A DNA stretch of 64,000 nucleotides from positions 186,001-250,000 of the forward strand of contig NZ_CP010951.1 of NCBI RefSeq assembly GCF_001580455.1, written 5' to 3'. The stretch is from Ramlibacter tataouinensis. Its GTDB lineage: Bacteria; Pseudomonadota; Gammaproteobacteria; Burkholderiales; Burkholderiaceae_C. The notes beneath the pieces were generated by a model. That model saw only the letters and a list, made by a program, of their open reading frames with translations, searched no databases and was not told the origin of the DNA. Every line of letters starts with the position of its first letter. Within the stretch, counting starts at the first letter, position 1. Positions 43,301 to 50,462 of the stretch are shown here, piece by piece. Both the position numbers and the translations under genes were made by a program.

Positions 43301-43481
43301 GCGCCATCACCTCGGGGCTGGCGCCCGGGTACAGCGTCTGCACCTGGATGGTCGGGTAGTCGACCTGCGGCAGCGCCGACAGCGGCAGGAAGCGGAAGCC
43401 CACCAGGCCGGCCAGCACGATGGCCAGCATCAGCAGCGCGGTGGCGACCGGCCGCTGGATGAAGGGACGGGACGGGCTCAT
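40308..43481 (-). CDS. mdtB: RND multidrug efflux permease, MdtB-type, with repeat-derived tail
   Basis: This is a 1057-aa RND permease subunit. The N-terminus RPFIQRPVATALLMLAIVLA, SALPQVDYPTIQVQTLYPGA, LVTLSGGQRPAVRIQVDTRA, IATGFVVDDAIVMIENISRH and MGDVVGRLFREFAMTLAIT match MdtB closely. It pairs with MdtC. The last ~33 residues (GPHPNPPPEGEGTSGTPSPA then GGGQGWG) are translated from a GC-rich repeat that has invaded the 3' end of the gene, and the stop abuts the mdtC ATG. The ATG at 43481 was chosen; a further upstream TTG lies inside a second repeat and is rejected. Confidence 0.93.
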   Translation of the reverse strand: MSPSRPFIQRPVATALLMLAIVLAGLVGFRFLPLSALPQVDYPTIQVQTLYPGASPEVMAQTVTAPLERQFGQMPGLARMSSTSAAGVSIVTLQFSLGLALDVAEQQVQAAINASGTLLPADLPAPPVYAKVNPADAPVLSVALTSDTLPLTEVQNIANTRLALKISQVNGVGLVTLSGGQRPAVRIQVDTRALASYGLSLSDVRTAITGSNANGAKGSIDGPTRAYTINANDQLMTAADYQSLVVAYRNGAPVRVSDIARAVESAENVQLGAWAVVGGQLKPAVILNVQRQPGANVIATVDAIKQRLPELTAGLPAAVHAEVLSDRTTGIRASVHHVQLELALAVVLVVLVIFAFLHSPRATVIASLAVPISLVGTCGAMYLLGYSLNNLSLMALTIATGFVVDDAIVMIENISRHIEEGKPPLQAAYQGASEIGFTIISLTVSLIAVLIPLLFMGDVVGRLFREFAMTLAITILISAVVSLTLVPMMSGRWLVAHPGGETGWGGRLQRRFDQLIASYDRWLGWVLDRQPLTLLVALATLVLTVLLYVFMPKGLFPTQDTGQLQARVQAAQSVSYPAMAALQQEVARAIMEDPDVESHSSFVGVDAANNTMLHTGRMLINLRRGHGDQDLLMQRLRDRAHAVPGATLYLQPTQDLTIDAETGPTQYRFALEGADNAVVSDWAARLVQQLQSVHQVRNVSTDAGATGAAVYVEIDRDTAARLNITASAIDDALYSAFGQRIVSTIFTQTNQYRVILEARPDSSASPASLGMVQLKTASGDTTPLSAIARIVERRAPLQITHVAQYPATTVNFDAAPGVALGTAVDAIRQAARDIQLPPGVSMTFIGASGAYEASLANELWLILAAVVCVYIVLGVLYESYIHPLTILSTLPSAGVGALLALLLAGHDLGVIGIIGIILLIGIVKKNAIMMIDFAIEAERKEGKAPRDAIRQAALLRFRPILMTTLAALGAAVPLMFGWGDGAELRRPLGLAIFGGLIVSQMLTLFTTPVIYLWFDRLGRRWGTKGPHPNPPPEGEGTSGTPSPAGGGQGWGRSASAE
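40326..40410. repeat. BIME-like paired hairpin repeat inside the 3' end of mdtB
   Basis: Two hairpins, CCCTCCCC-CGGCG-GGGGAGGG (40341-40361) and CCCTCCCC-TTCCG-GGGGAGGG (40375-40395), are flanked by outer arms GCGCCCCCACCCC and TGGGGTGGGGGCCC. The same units occur at 43500-43597 in inverted order. They are typical of REP/BIME elements in Burkholderiales. Here the element is translated as the C-terminal tail of MdtB. Confidence 0.72.
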
Positions 43482-43499
43482 GGGAAGGCTAAAGAGAAG

Positions 43500-43597
43500 C
43501 TCCTTCCCCCTTCGGGGGAAGGCTGGGATGGGGGCGCTGCGCAATTGGGCGAGCGAGCGAGCGCCCCCACCCCCGCCCTCCCCCGGAGGGGGAGGGA
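43500..43597. repeat. BIME-like paired hairpin repeat between mdtA and mdtB
   Basis: Hairpins CCTTCCCCC-TTC-GGGGGAAGG (43502-43522) and a GCCCTCCCCC...GGGGGAGGG unit (43575-43597) flank inverted arms TGGGATGGGGGCGC and GCGCCCCCACCCCCG. The element fills most of the 129-bp mdtA-mdtB gap. Stable mRNA hairpins here could lower mdtB expression relative to mdtA or protect upstream mRNA. Function is inferred from known BIMEs. Confidence 0.72.
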
Positions 43598-43610
43598 GCG
43601 AAAACAGCGC

Positions 43611-45263
43611 TCATTGACCGCCCCCTTCGCGCCGGCGCTGCTGCATCGAGCGCCAGCGCTCCAGCGCCTGCGGATCGCCGCGGTCGATCGCGTCGAGGAA
43701 GCGCTTGCGCCGCTCGAGTTGCTCGGGGTCGTCCTTCACCGCGTCGAGCATGCGTTGGCGCTGTTCGGCGGTGGGCTTGTCGCCCGCCGGCGCGGCCTGC
43801 GCCGTGGCGGTGGCTTGGCTGGGCGCAGCCGTCGCCGCCGCTGCCGCTGCCGGGGAAGACTTGCCCGCAGCGGGCGCCGAGCCGCGCGCAGCCACCTGGG
43901 GTGCGGCCGCTGCGGCCGCCGGCGTCTGCGAATCGCCCGGGGCCGAGGCCGGCGCTTGCGGCGTGCCCGCGCCCGAAGCGGCGCGCCGCCGCCCGGAACC
44001 CTGGGCGCCGGTGGCCGGCGCATCGCCCGGCAGGATCACGCGCGAGCCGTCACGCAGGCGGTCGGCGCCTTCGGTGATCACCCGCTCGCCCAACTGCAGG
44101 CCGTTGGCGATCTGCATGCGGTCCACCGTGGCCTGGCCGGTCTTGACCGGCCGGATCGCCACCGTGCGGTCCTCCTTGAGCACGAACACGAAATCGCCGC
44201 CGCTGCCGCGGCGCACCGCGGCCACCGGCACCACGACCGCATCGCGTATGGTGCGCACGTTCAGCTGCACGTTGACGAACTGGCTGGGAAAGAGCTGGCC
44301 GCGGCGGTTGTCGAAGCGGGCCTTGGCGCGCACGGTGCCGGTCTGGGTGTCGACCTGGTTGTCCAGCGATGCGAAGGCGCCCGTGTCCAGCACGTTGGCG
44401 CGCGTGCGGTCCAGCGCCTTGGCTTCCATCGGCTTGCCGGCGCTGTTCATGATCTCGGGCGCCAGGTCCTGCGGGATCGCGAACTCCACGTCGATCGGCG
44501 ACAGCTGGGTGATCAGGGCCACGCCGTTGGCGTCGCTGGGCGTCACCAGGTTGCCGGCATCCACCGTGCGCAGGCCGGCGCGGCCGGCCACGGGCGCGGT
44601 GATGCGCGTGTACTCCAGGTTCAGGCGCGCCGTGCCCTCGTTGGCCTTGTCCACCACCAGCGCGGCTTCCAGCTGCTTGACCTGCGCCTCCTGCGTGTCC
44701 ACGTCCTGGCGCGCGATGGAATCCTGCCGCAGCAGCGTGCGATAGCGCTCCAGCGTGACGCGCGCCGCCGCCAGCTGCGCCTCGTCCTTCATGCGCTGGC
44801 CGGTGGCCTGCTGCAGCGCCATGTCGAACTGGCGCGGGTCGATCACGGCAAGCACCTCGCCCTTCCTGACCATCTGTCCTTCCTTGAACAGCACCTGCTG
44901 CAGAACGCCGGAGACCTGCGGCCGCACCCGCACCATCGCCTGCGGCACCACCGTGCCCAGGGCCTCGACCACGATCGGGATGTCGGCGCGCTCGGCGGTG
45001 GCGACGCCGACCGTGGTCGGCGGCACGCGCGCGCCACCCGGGCCGCCGAAGCCGTTGGCGCCCGGCGCGCCCTGCCGCGCGCCGCCAGCCGCTTGCGGTG
45101 CCCCGGGACGCGTGAGGTCCCAGGCCAGCCACGCCAGGCCCGCCACCACCAGCAGCGCGATCACGCTGCCGATCAGCGTGGCGCGCCGGCTGATTCGCCG
45201 CGCCGGCGGCGAGGGCTGTTCGGACGGGCGCGCTTCGCTGCGCGTCTCGGGCGTCGGATCCAT
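43611..45263 (-). CDS. mdtA: RND efflux periplasmic adaptor (MdtA/HlyD type)
   Basis: This is a 550-aa membrane-fusion protein. A cytoplasmic N-terminus with a transmembrane anchor (~27-47, ATLIGSVIALLVVAGLAWLA) is followed by the lipoyl/hairpin/barrel regions: TTVGVATAERADIPIVVEAL, VRVRPQVSGVLQQVLFKEGQ, RLNLEYTRITAPVAGRAGLR and RQDVDTQEAQVKQLEAAL. The C-terminal ~120 residues are an unusual Ala/Pro-rich stretch followed by a charged helix (RRKRFLDAIDRGDPQAL), longer than in enterobacterial MdtA. AGGAAGCCC precedes the ATG at 45263. It is the first gene of the efflux operon. Confidence 0.92.
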   Translation of the reverse strand: MDPTPETRSEARPSEQPSPPARRISRRATLIGSVIALLVVAGLAWLAWDLTRPGAPQAAGGARQGAPGANGFGGPGGARVPPTTVGVATAERADIPIVVEALGTVVPQAMVRVRPQVSGVLQQVLFKEGQMVRKGEVLAVIDPRQFDMALQQATGQRMKDEAQLAAARVTLERYRTLLRQDSIARQDVDTQEAQVKQLEAALVVDKANEGTARLNLEYTRITAPVAGRAGLRTVDAGNLVTPSDANGVALITQLSPIDVEFAIPQDLAPEIMNSAGKPMEAKALDRTRANVLDTGAFASLDNQVDTQTGTVRAKARFDNRRGQLFPSQFVNVQLNVRTIRDAVVVPVAAVRRGSGGDFVFVLKEDRTVAIRPVKTGQATVDRMQIANGLQLGERVITEGADRLRDGSRVILPGDAPATGAQGSGRRRAASGAGTPQAPASAPGDSQTPAAAAAAPQVAARGSAPAAGKSSPAAAAAATAAPSQATATAQAAPAGDKPTAEQRQRMLDAVKDDPEQLERRKRFLDAIDRGDPQALERWRSMQQRRREGGGQ

Positions 45264-45364
45264 GGGCTTCCTTGTGATGGCGCTGGCTTTCGCCAAAGAT
45301 GATGCCTCACGAATCGGCCGGTCGCGCACGCGAAAGTAATCAGGCCCTGCTCGCGGGCAGGAAC

Positions 45365-45391
45365 TTTACTGAGGATTTACCCTCGATTTAC
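45365..45391 (-). promoter_or_regulatory. Three phased GTAAA direct repeats upstream of the mdtA operon
   Basis: GTAAA occurs three times on the minus strand (45391-45387, 45380-45376, 45369-45365) with exactly 11-bp spacing, 102-128 bp before the mdtA ATG and just after the stop of the upstream methyltransferase. Direct repeats with one-turn spacing are the usual binding pattern of OmpR/CpxR-family response regulators. A hairpin CCTGC-TCGCGG-GCAGG lies at 45345-45360. Regulator binding is inferred. Confidence 0.6.
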
Positions 45392-45408
45392 CCGGCGCTC
45401 ACTGGGCG

Positions 45409-46065
45409 TCAATGCGCTCGGGGCGCGTGAAGCCCACGCAGCAGGAAGATCGCGCCGAAGCCCGTGCTTTCGACCTCGACATCCTCGAGCCGCGCGGCCA
45501 GCAGTTCCCAGGGACGCACCAGGCCGTCGAGGCGGCTGACGGAATACATGGCCGCCGCCATCACGAAGCCGTTGGCGGCCCAGGCCCAGGGCGGCGCCCA
45601 TTGCAGGCCGACGGCGACGACGCGCGCGCCCGGCTTGAGGTGCGCCAGCACGTTGTCCAGCGAGGGCTCGTGGCGCAGGATGTCGTGCGTGAAATGGAAC
45701 AGGGCCGCATCGGCCAGGCCCTGGAACTCGGCCTCCGACGCCGCGGCCTCCACCAGTTCCACGTTGCCCCAGTGGCATGCCGCCACGCGCGCCTCGGCCC
45801 GCGCCAGCATCTCGGGGCATTGCTCGATCCCGGTGATCCGGCCGCGCGGACCCACCCGGCTGCGAAGGCCGTCGAAGCTCAGTCCCGTGCCGCAGCCCAC
45901 ATCCAGCACCTGCTCGCCCGGCCGCAGCCCGAGCAGCGCGATGGCGTGCGCGCGGACCGGCTCGAACACCAGCAGTTCGGCGTCATAGTGCGGCGCGCGC
46001 TGGCGGTATTGAGCCTGCGCGACGGAACGGCCGGGCGCCCGGCCAGAGGCAGGGGCTTTGGGCAT
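45409..46065 (-). CDS. Class I SAM-dependent methyltransferase
   Basis: This is a 218-aa methyltransferase. Motif I is VLDVGCGTGLSFDG, followed by GIEQCPEMLARAEAR, then FHFTHDILRH in the position of motif IV. There is no membrane segment. The ATG at 46065 lacks a strong Shine-Dalgarno sequence. It follows the universal stress protein gene by 21 bp on the same strand, so the two may be co-transcribed. The substrate is unknown. Confidence 0.87.
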   Translation of the reverse strand: MPKAPASGRAPGRSVAQAQYRQRAPHYDAELLVFEPVRAHAIALLGLRPGEQVLDVGCGTGLSFDGLRSRVGPRGRITGIEQCPEMLARAEARVAACHWGNVELVEAAASEAEFQGLADAALFHFTHDILRHEPSLDNVLAHLKPGARVVAVGLQWAPPWAWAANGFVMAAAMYSVSRLDGLVRPWELLAARLEDVEVESTGFGAIFLLRGLHAPRAH

Positions 46066-46086
46066 GGCAGGTAAGGTGAAGCTGTT

Positions 46087-46524
46087 CTACTGCGTGATGA
46101 CAACGAGCACGCTGCAGGGCGCGTGCTCGATCAGCGCACCGGAGATGGAGCCGCGCCACCAGCGCGCGGCCCAGCTGTCCAGGTGCTTGTGGCCGACGAC
46201 GACCAGGTTCGCATCGACCTTGCGGGCGTATTTGGTGATCTCGTCCACCGCTTCGCCCACCACGACTTCGCCGCGCGCCGAGGCGCCGATGCCGGACAGC
46301 CGCCGCACGCCATCGTCGAGGATGGCCTGGTGCTTCTGCTTTTCGCGCTCTTCGAGTTCGATGTCGTACACCCCGCCTTCCAGGCCCACGAAACTCATGG
46401 CCGAAGGCATCACCGCGATGAGGAAGAGCTCGGAGCGGCTCCACTGCGCGATTTCCTGGCAATCCAGCAAGGCCTTCTGGCCGGCATCCGAACCGTCGTA
46501 AGCCAACAGAATTCGCTTGTACAT
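46087..46524 (-). CDS. Universal stress protein (UspA family)
   Basis: This is a 145-aa UspA-family protein, a cytoplasmic dimeric alpha/beta protein. The N-terminus YKRILLAYDGSDAGQKAL and the C-terminal ATP-binding pattern VVGHKHLDSWAARWW then GSISGALIEHAPCSVLVV (G-x2-G-x9-GS/T type) are clear, suggesting an ATP-binding Usp. GGAGAACGCC precedes the ATG. Induction by stress or starvation is known for the family; no specific promoter is recognised in the 92-bp upstream gap. Confidence 0.92.
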   Translation of the reverse strand: MYKRILLAYDGSDAGQKALLDCQEIAQWSRSELFLIAVMPSAMSFVGLEGGVYDIELEEREKQKHQAILDDGVRRLSGIGASARGEVVVGEAVDEITKYARKVDANLVVVGHKHLDSWAARWWRGSISGALIEHAPCSVLVVITQ

Positions 46525-46616
46525 GGCGTTCTCCGCGTCGCGAGGTGGCCCAAGCATAGACCGCCAATGCGCCGCGCACAACACGCAGGTATTACGGCGT
46601 TTTCCCTGAGATGATG

Positions 46617-47165
46617 TCAGACAAGCTGGATGCAGGCGGCCTGGCCGAAACCCAGGCCCTCGCGCGGCCAGTCGGCGGCGTTGCGCGGCAACGTCACGCC
46701 CGCGGCCAGCAGCGAAACCGCGCGGATGACGCCGGCGTGCGTGATCCACAGCGAGTCCGCACCACGATGGCGCGCCTCCGCCAGCGCCGCGGCCGCGCGC
46801 GCCATCAGCTGCGCCACCGATTCGCCGCCGCCGCAGGCATGGTGGGCGAAGTCCGCGGTCCAGCGCTCGAACTCTGCCGGGGCGATGGCGTCCCAGCGCT
46901 GTTGCTCCCAGGCGCCGAAATTCATCTCCGACAGGCGTGCGTCGCTGCGATACGCGAGGTCGGAACGCAGTCCCTGCAACGCGTCGGCCAACTGGAGGCA
47001 GCGTGCCAGCGGCGAGCTGCTCACGGCCAGTCCAGGCGGCAAGCCGGCCGCCAGCCGCTGCGCCGCCTCGCGCGTGGCCTGGTCATCGGCCGGCACGTCA
47101 CTGGCGCCGTAGCACACGCCCTCGGCCACGACCGGCAGCGCGTGACGCACCAGCCAGAGCTTCAT
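46617..47165 (-). CDS. cobC: Alpha-ribazole phosphatase
   Basis: This is a 182-aa histidine phosphatase of the CobC type that removes phosphate from alpha-ribazole-5'-phosphate (or adenosylcobalamin-5'-phosphate) in nucleotide-loop assembly. The catalytic LVRHALP, arginine loop SSPLARCLQLA and second histidine WITHAGVIRAV are present; the usual RHG is RHA. The ATG at 47165 overlaps the stop of cobS by 4 bp (ATGA), which supports the cobalamin role over other histidine phosphatases. It is the last gene of the cob operon. Confidence 0.9.
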   Translation of the reverse strand: MKLWLVRHALPVVAEGVCYGASDVPADDQATREAAQRLAAGLPPGLAVSSSPLARCLQLADALQGLRSDLAYRSDARLSEMNFGAWEQQRWDAIAPAEFERWTADFAHHACGGGESVAQLMARAAAALAEARHRGADSLWITHAGVIRAVSLLAAGVTLPRNAADWPREGLGFGQAACIQLV

Positions 47166-47959
47166 GCGGCCAGCGCCATGCCCAGGTAGCAGGCGATCTC
47201 GCAGGCCTGCTGGGCAGCGCCCAGGCAGTCACCGGTAAAGCCTTGCAGGCGGCGCGCGAACAGGCGCGCCATCCAGACCAGCGCCAACGCCGAACCGAGC
47301 ACCGGCGCGATCAGGAACGCCGGGCCTTGCAGCGCGGCCACGGCGGCACCGGCGAGGGCCACCCAGGCGAAGGCCGCGACCAGTGTGGCCGTGCCGATCG
47401 CGTCCGCCATGGGCTTGGATTTGCTGCCGCCCTCATCGCCGACATAGGGCAGCCAGCGGATCAGCAGCAAGGGCCAGGCGCGCGAGAGCACGTGCGCCAG
47501 CACCAGCCCGGCGCACAGCACGCGCACGTCCACCGAACCGAGCAGCGCCAGCAGCGACACCTTGGCGGCCAGCGCCAGGGCGACCGCCAGCGCGCCGTAG
47601 CTGCCGATGCGCGAGTCCTTCATGATTTCCAGCGCGCGCTGGCGCTCGAAGGCGCCGCCCAGGCCATCGGCGACGTCGGCCAGCCCATCCTCGTGCAGCG
47701 CGCCGGTGAACAGGACGGTGGCGATGGTGGACAGCACCGCGGCCACCAGCGGCGCGAACGGGCCCCGCGGCAACAGCGCCAGCAGGCCGGCGGCGACACC
47801 CGCGGCGAGCAGGCCCACCAGCACGCCGATCCCGGGGAAATGCGCGGCGCTGGCGCGCAGCATCGCCGGGCTGTAGCCGACCCACGCCGCCAAGCGCCCG
47901 GTGACCGGCACACGGGTGAAGAACTGGAGGGCAAGCAGCCAGTGCCGCAAGGGGCCCAT
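47162..47959 (-). CDS. cobS: Adenosylcobinamide-GDP ribazoletransferase (cobalamin synthase)
   Basis: This is a 265-aa integral membrane enzyme that joins adenosylcobinamide-GDP to alpha-ribazole(-phosphate). Typical parts are LLALQFFTRVPV at the N-terminus, LFTGALHEDGLADVADGLGG with the Mg-binding acidic cluster, and ALEIMKDSRIGSYGALAVAL. There are about six hydrophobic helices. The ATG at 47959 overlaps the stop of cobT by one base (TGATG), so expression is coupled. Confidence 0.95.
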   Translation of the reverse strand: MGPLRHWLLALQFFTRVPVTGRLAAWVGYSPAMLRASAAHFPGIGVLVGLLAAGVAAGLLALLPRGPFAPLVAAVLSTIATVLFTGALHEDGLADVADGLGGAFERQRALEIMKDSRIGSYGALAVALALAAKVSLLALLGSVDVRVLCAGLVLAHVLSRAWPLLLIRWLPYVGDEGGSKSKPMADAIGTATLVAAFAWVALAGAAVAALQGPAFLIAPVLGSALALVWMARLFARRLQGFTGDCLGAAQQACEIACYLGMALAA

Positions 47960-49002
47960 CAGCTGTCCTTGTCGGACACGCCGGCCGATTCGAAGCTGGC
48001 CATCTCGGCCAGGATCGCGCAGGCCGATTGCAGCAGCGGCCAGGCCAGCACCGCGCCCGAGCCTTCGCCCAGGCGCAGCCCCATGTCGAGCAAGGCACGC
48101 GCCGGCGTCTGCGGGTCCGGCCCCAGGTGGCGCAGCATCAGGCCATGGCCGCATTCGTCCGAGCGGTGCGAGAACACGCAGCGCTGGGTCACCTGCGGCG
48201 CCAGCCGGGTGGCCACCAGCACCGCGGCGCTGGAAATGAACCCATCGACCACGATCACGCGCCGTTCAGCCGCGGCCTGCAGCACCGCGCCCACCAGCGT
48301 CGCGATCTCGAAGCCGCCGAAAGCCGCCAGCGCCTCCAGCGGCGCGCGCGCGCCCGCATGCCGCTCCAGCACCTGCGCCAGCAGGGCGCGCTTGCGCGCC
48401 ATGCCGGCCTCGTCCAGGCCGGTGCCCGCGCCCACGCAGTCGGCCAGCGGATGGCCGGTGAGCGCAGCCAGCAGCAGCGAGGCGGCCGAGGTGTTGCCGA
48501 TGCCCATCTCGCCCAGCAGCACGGCATTGCCGGGCAGCTGGGCGACGATCGCGCGGCCGTTGGCGATGGCCTGCTCGCATTGCGCCGCGCTCATCGCCGG
48601 GCCTTGCGCGCTGTCGGCGGTGCCGGGCCCGAGTTTGCGCGACAGCAGCCCGGGGCGCGGCGCGAAGTCGTGGCGCACGCCGCAGTCCACCACCGTCAGC
48701 GCCAGCCCATGCTGGCGCGCCAGCACGCTCACGGCGGCGCCGCCGGCGAGGAAGTTCTCCACCATCTGCCAGGTGACGTCGCTCGGATAGGCCGACACGC
48801 CGCGGGCGGCCAGGCCATGGTCACCGGCGCAAACCAGCACCTGCGCCTCGCGCAGCTGCGGCGTTTCGCTGCCCAGGATCAGGCCGAGCTGCAAGGCCAG
48901 TGTCTCCAGCCGGCCGAGCGCGCCCAGGGGTTTGGTCTTGCGGTCGATCCTATGCTGCAGCCGCGCGGCCAGCACAGGGTTGTGGATGTCGTCGATATGC
49001 AT
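47959..49002 (-). CDS. cobT: Nicotinate-nucleotide--dimethylbenzimidazole phosphoribosyltransferase
   Basis: This is a 347-aa enzyme that makes alpha-ribazole-5'-phosphate from nicotinate mononucleotide and dimethylbenzimidazole. Motifs are DRKTKPLGALGRLETLAL, VCAGDHGLAARGVSAYP, LGEMGIGNTSAAS and CVGAGTGLDEAG, and the catalytic glutamate lies near GLRLGEGSGAVLA. The ATG at 49002 lies 5 bp after the stop of cobQ. Together with cobU and cobS it completes lower-ligand attachment. Confidence 0.95.
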   Translation of the reverse strand: MHIDDIHNPVLAARLQHRIDRKTKPLGALGRLETLALQLGLILGSETPQLREAQVLVCAGDHGLAARGVSAYPSDVTWQMVENFLAGGAAVSVLARQHGLALTVVDCGVRHDFAPRPGLLSRKLGPGTADSAQGPAMSAAQCEQAIANGRAIVAQLPGNAVLLGEMGIGNTSAASLLLAALTGHPLADCVGAGTGLDEAGMARKRALLAQVLERHAGARAPLEALAAFGGFEIATLVGAVLQAAAERRVIVVDGFISSAAVLVATRLAPQVTQRCVFSHRSDECGHGLMLRHLGPDPQTPARALLDMGLRLGEGSGAVLAWPLLQSACAILAEMASFESAGVSDKDS

Positions 49003-49007
49003 GGATG

Positions 49008-50462
49008 TCAGGGAGAAGCGATGAGCCCGTGAAGCACGCCGGGCTCGAAATGACGGTCGATGAAATCCGCCAGGCCGTCGAACACGGTGTCCAGCGTGGG
49101 CGCGGCGGCTCCGAACAGGGCGTGCAGCACGGCCGGGTCTTCGAACAGGCCGTGCAGGTACAGGCCCAGCACATTGCCGCGGTCGTTCTGCCAGCCGAGC
49201 GCGTGCGGCAGCACTGCGCGGGCCGGGGCCATGCCCGGATGCTGCGCAGTGTGGCCGTGGTGGATCTCGTAGCCGCCGACTTCCACGTGCGACAGCGCCG
49301 CCCACGGACCGGCCAGCGGCGCGAAGCGCGCCCAGGTGCGCTGCACCGTCTTGTCCGGCGCGAACTGCGTGACCAGCGGCAGCAGGCCGAGCCCGGGCGC
49401 GTTGCCGTCGATGCCGTGGGGATCGACCAGCGCCTCGCCCAGCATCTGCAGCCCGCCGCACACGCCCAGCACCGGCCGGCCGGCGCCCGCGTGGGCGGCG
49501 ATCGAGCGGTCCAGGCCCTGCGTCCGCAGCCAGGCCAGGTCGCTGCTGGTGTGCTTGGAGCCGGGCAGCACGATCCAGTCGGCGCCGGCGAGCTCGGCGG
49601 GGCTGCGGGCCCACACCAGCTGCACCCCCGGCAGGTTGGCCAGCGGCTGGAATTCGTCGAGGTTGCTGATGCGCGGATAGGCGACGATGGCGACGGTGCG
49701 CTGCGGCGCGCCGTGCACAGGCTGGGCGAACGCGTGTCCGTACCAGCCGTCCTCTTCCGGCAGGCCGTGGTCGCGCCACATGGGCAGGGTGGCGACCGTG
49801 GGCACGCCGGTGAGGTCCTGCAGCATCTGCGGCGCCGGCTTCAGCAGCTGGGCGTCGCCGCGGAATTTGTTCAGCACGAAGCCGCGGATGCGGCGGCGGT
49901 CCGCCTCGGGCAACAGCGCCCAGGTGCCGTACAGATGCGCGAAGGCGCCGCCGCGGTCGATGTCGGACACCAGCAGGCAGGCCGCGTCGGCATGGCGCGC
50001 CACCCACAGGTTGACGATGTCGTCGGCCTGCAGGTTGATCTCGGCCGGCGAGCCGGCGCCCTCGATCACGACCACGTCGTTGTCCGCCCGCAGTTCGTCG
50101 AGCGCACCGGCGACCGCCGGCCAGACGCTGGCGCTGCGGCCGCGCCAGGGCTTGCGGGTCAGCTCCTCGTCGACACGGCCGAACAGCACCACCTGGCTGT
50201 GGTCGTCGCGCTCGGGCTTGAGCAGCAGCGGGTTCATGCGGGCGTCGGGCTGCGCGCGCGCGGCCAATGCCTGGAAGTACTGGGCGCTGCCGATCTCGCC
50301 GCCGGGGACCACGCGCGCGTTGTTGCTCATGTTCTGCGCCTTGAACGGCGCCACCTTCAGCCCCTGGCGCGCATACCAGCGGCAGAGTGCGCTGGCGAGC
50401 CAGCTCTTGCCCGCGCTGCTGGTGGTGCCCATCACCATCACGCACCGTGCCTTGTCTTTCAT
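49008..50462 (-). CDS. cobQ: Cobyric acid synthase
   Basis: This is a 484-aa glutamine-dependent amidotransferase that amidates four side-chain carboxylates of adenosylcobyrinic a,c-diamide. The N-terminal dethiobiotin-synthase-like domain has the ATP loop GTTSSAGKSWLASAL and FKAQNMSNNA; the C-terminal GATase domain has the catalytic cysteine in VLGVCGGLQMLGE and the YEIHHGHT histidine. It is the only de novo-type step in this operon; the corrin-ring genes are not in the window. The ATG at 50462 overlaps btuD's stop. Confidence 0.95.
   Translation of the reverse strand: MKDKARCVMVMGTTSSAGKSWLASALCRWYARQGLKVAPFKAQNMSNNARVVPGGEIGSAQYFQALAARAQPDARMNPLLLKPERDDHSQVVLFGRVDEELTRKPWRGRSASVWPAVAGALDELRADNDVVVIEGAGSPAEINLQADDIVNLWVARHADAACLLVSDIDRGGAFAHLYGTWALLPEADRRRIRGFVLNKFRGDAQLLKPAPQMLQDLTGVPTVATLPMWRDHGLPEEDGWYGHAFAQPVHGAPQRTVAIVAYPRISNLDEFQPLANLPGVQLVWARSPAELAGADWIVLPGSKHTSSDLAWLRTQGLDRSIAAHAGAGRPVLGVCGGLQMLGEALVDPHGIDGNAPGLGLLPLVTQFAPDKTVQRTWARFAPLAGPWAALSHVEVGGYEIHHGHTAQHPGMAPARAVLPHALGWQNDRGNVLGLYLHGLFEDPAVLHALFGAAAPTLDTVFDGLADFIDRHFEPGVLHGLIASP

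Noticed and set aside
43482..43544. An upstream start for MdtB
   Set aside because: The extra residues come from the hairpin repeat and do not match other RND permeases, which begin close to the ATG at 43481.
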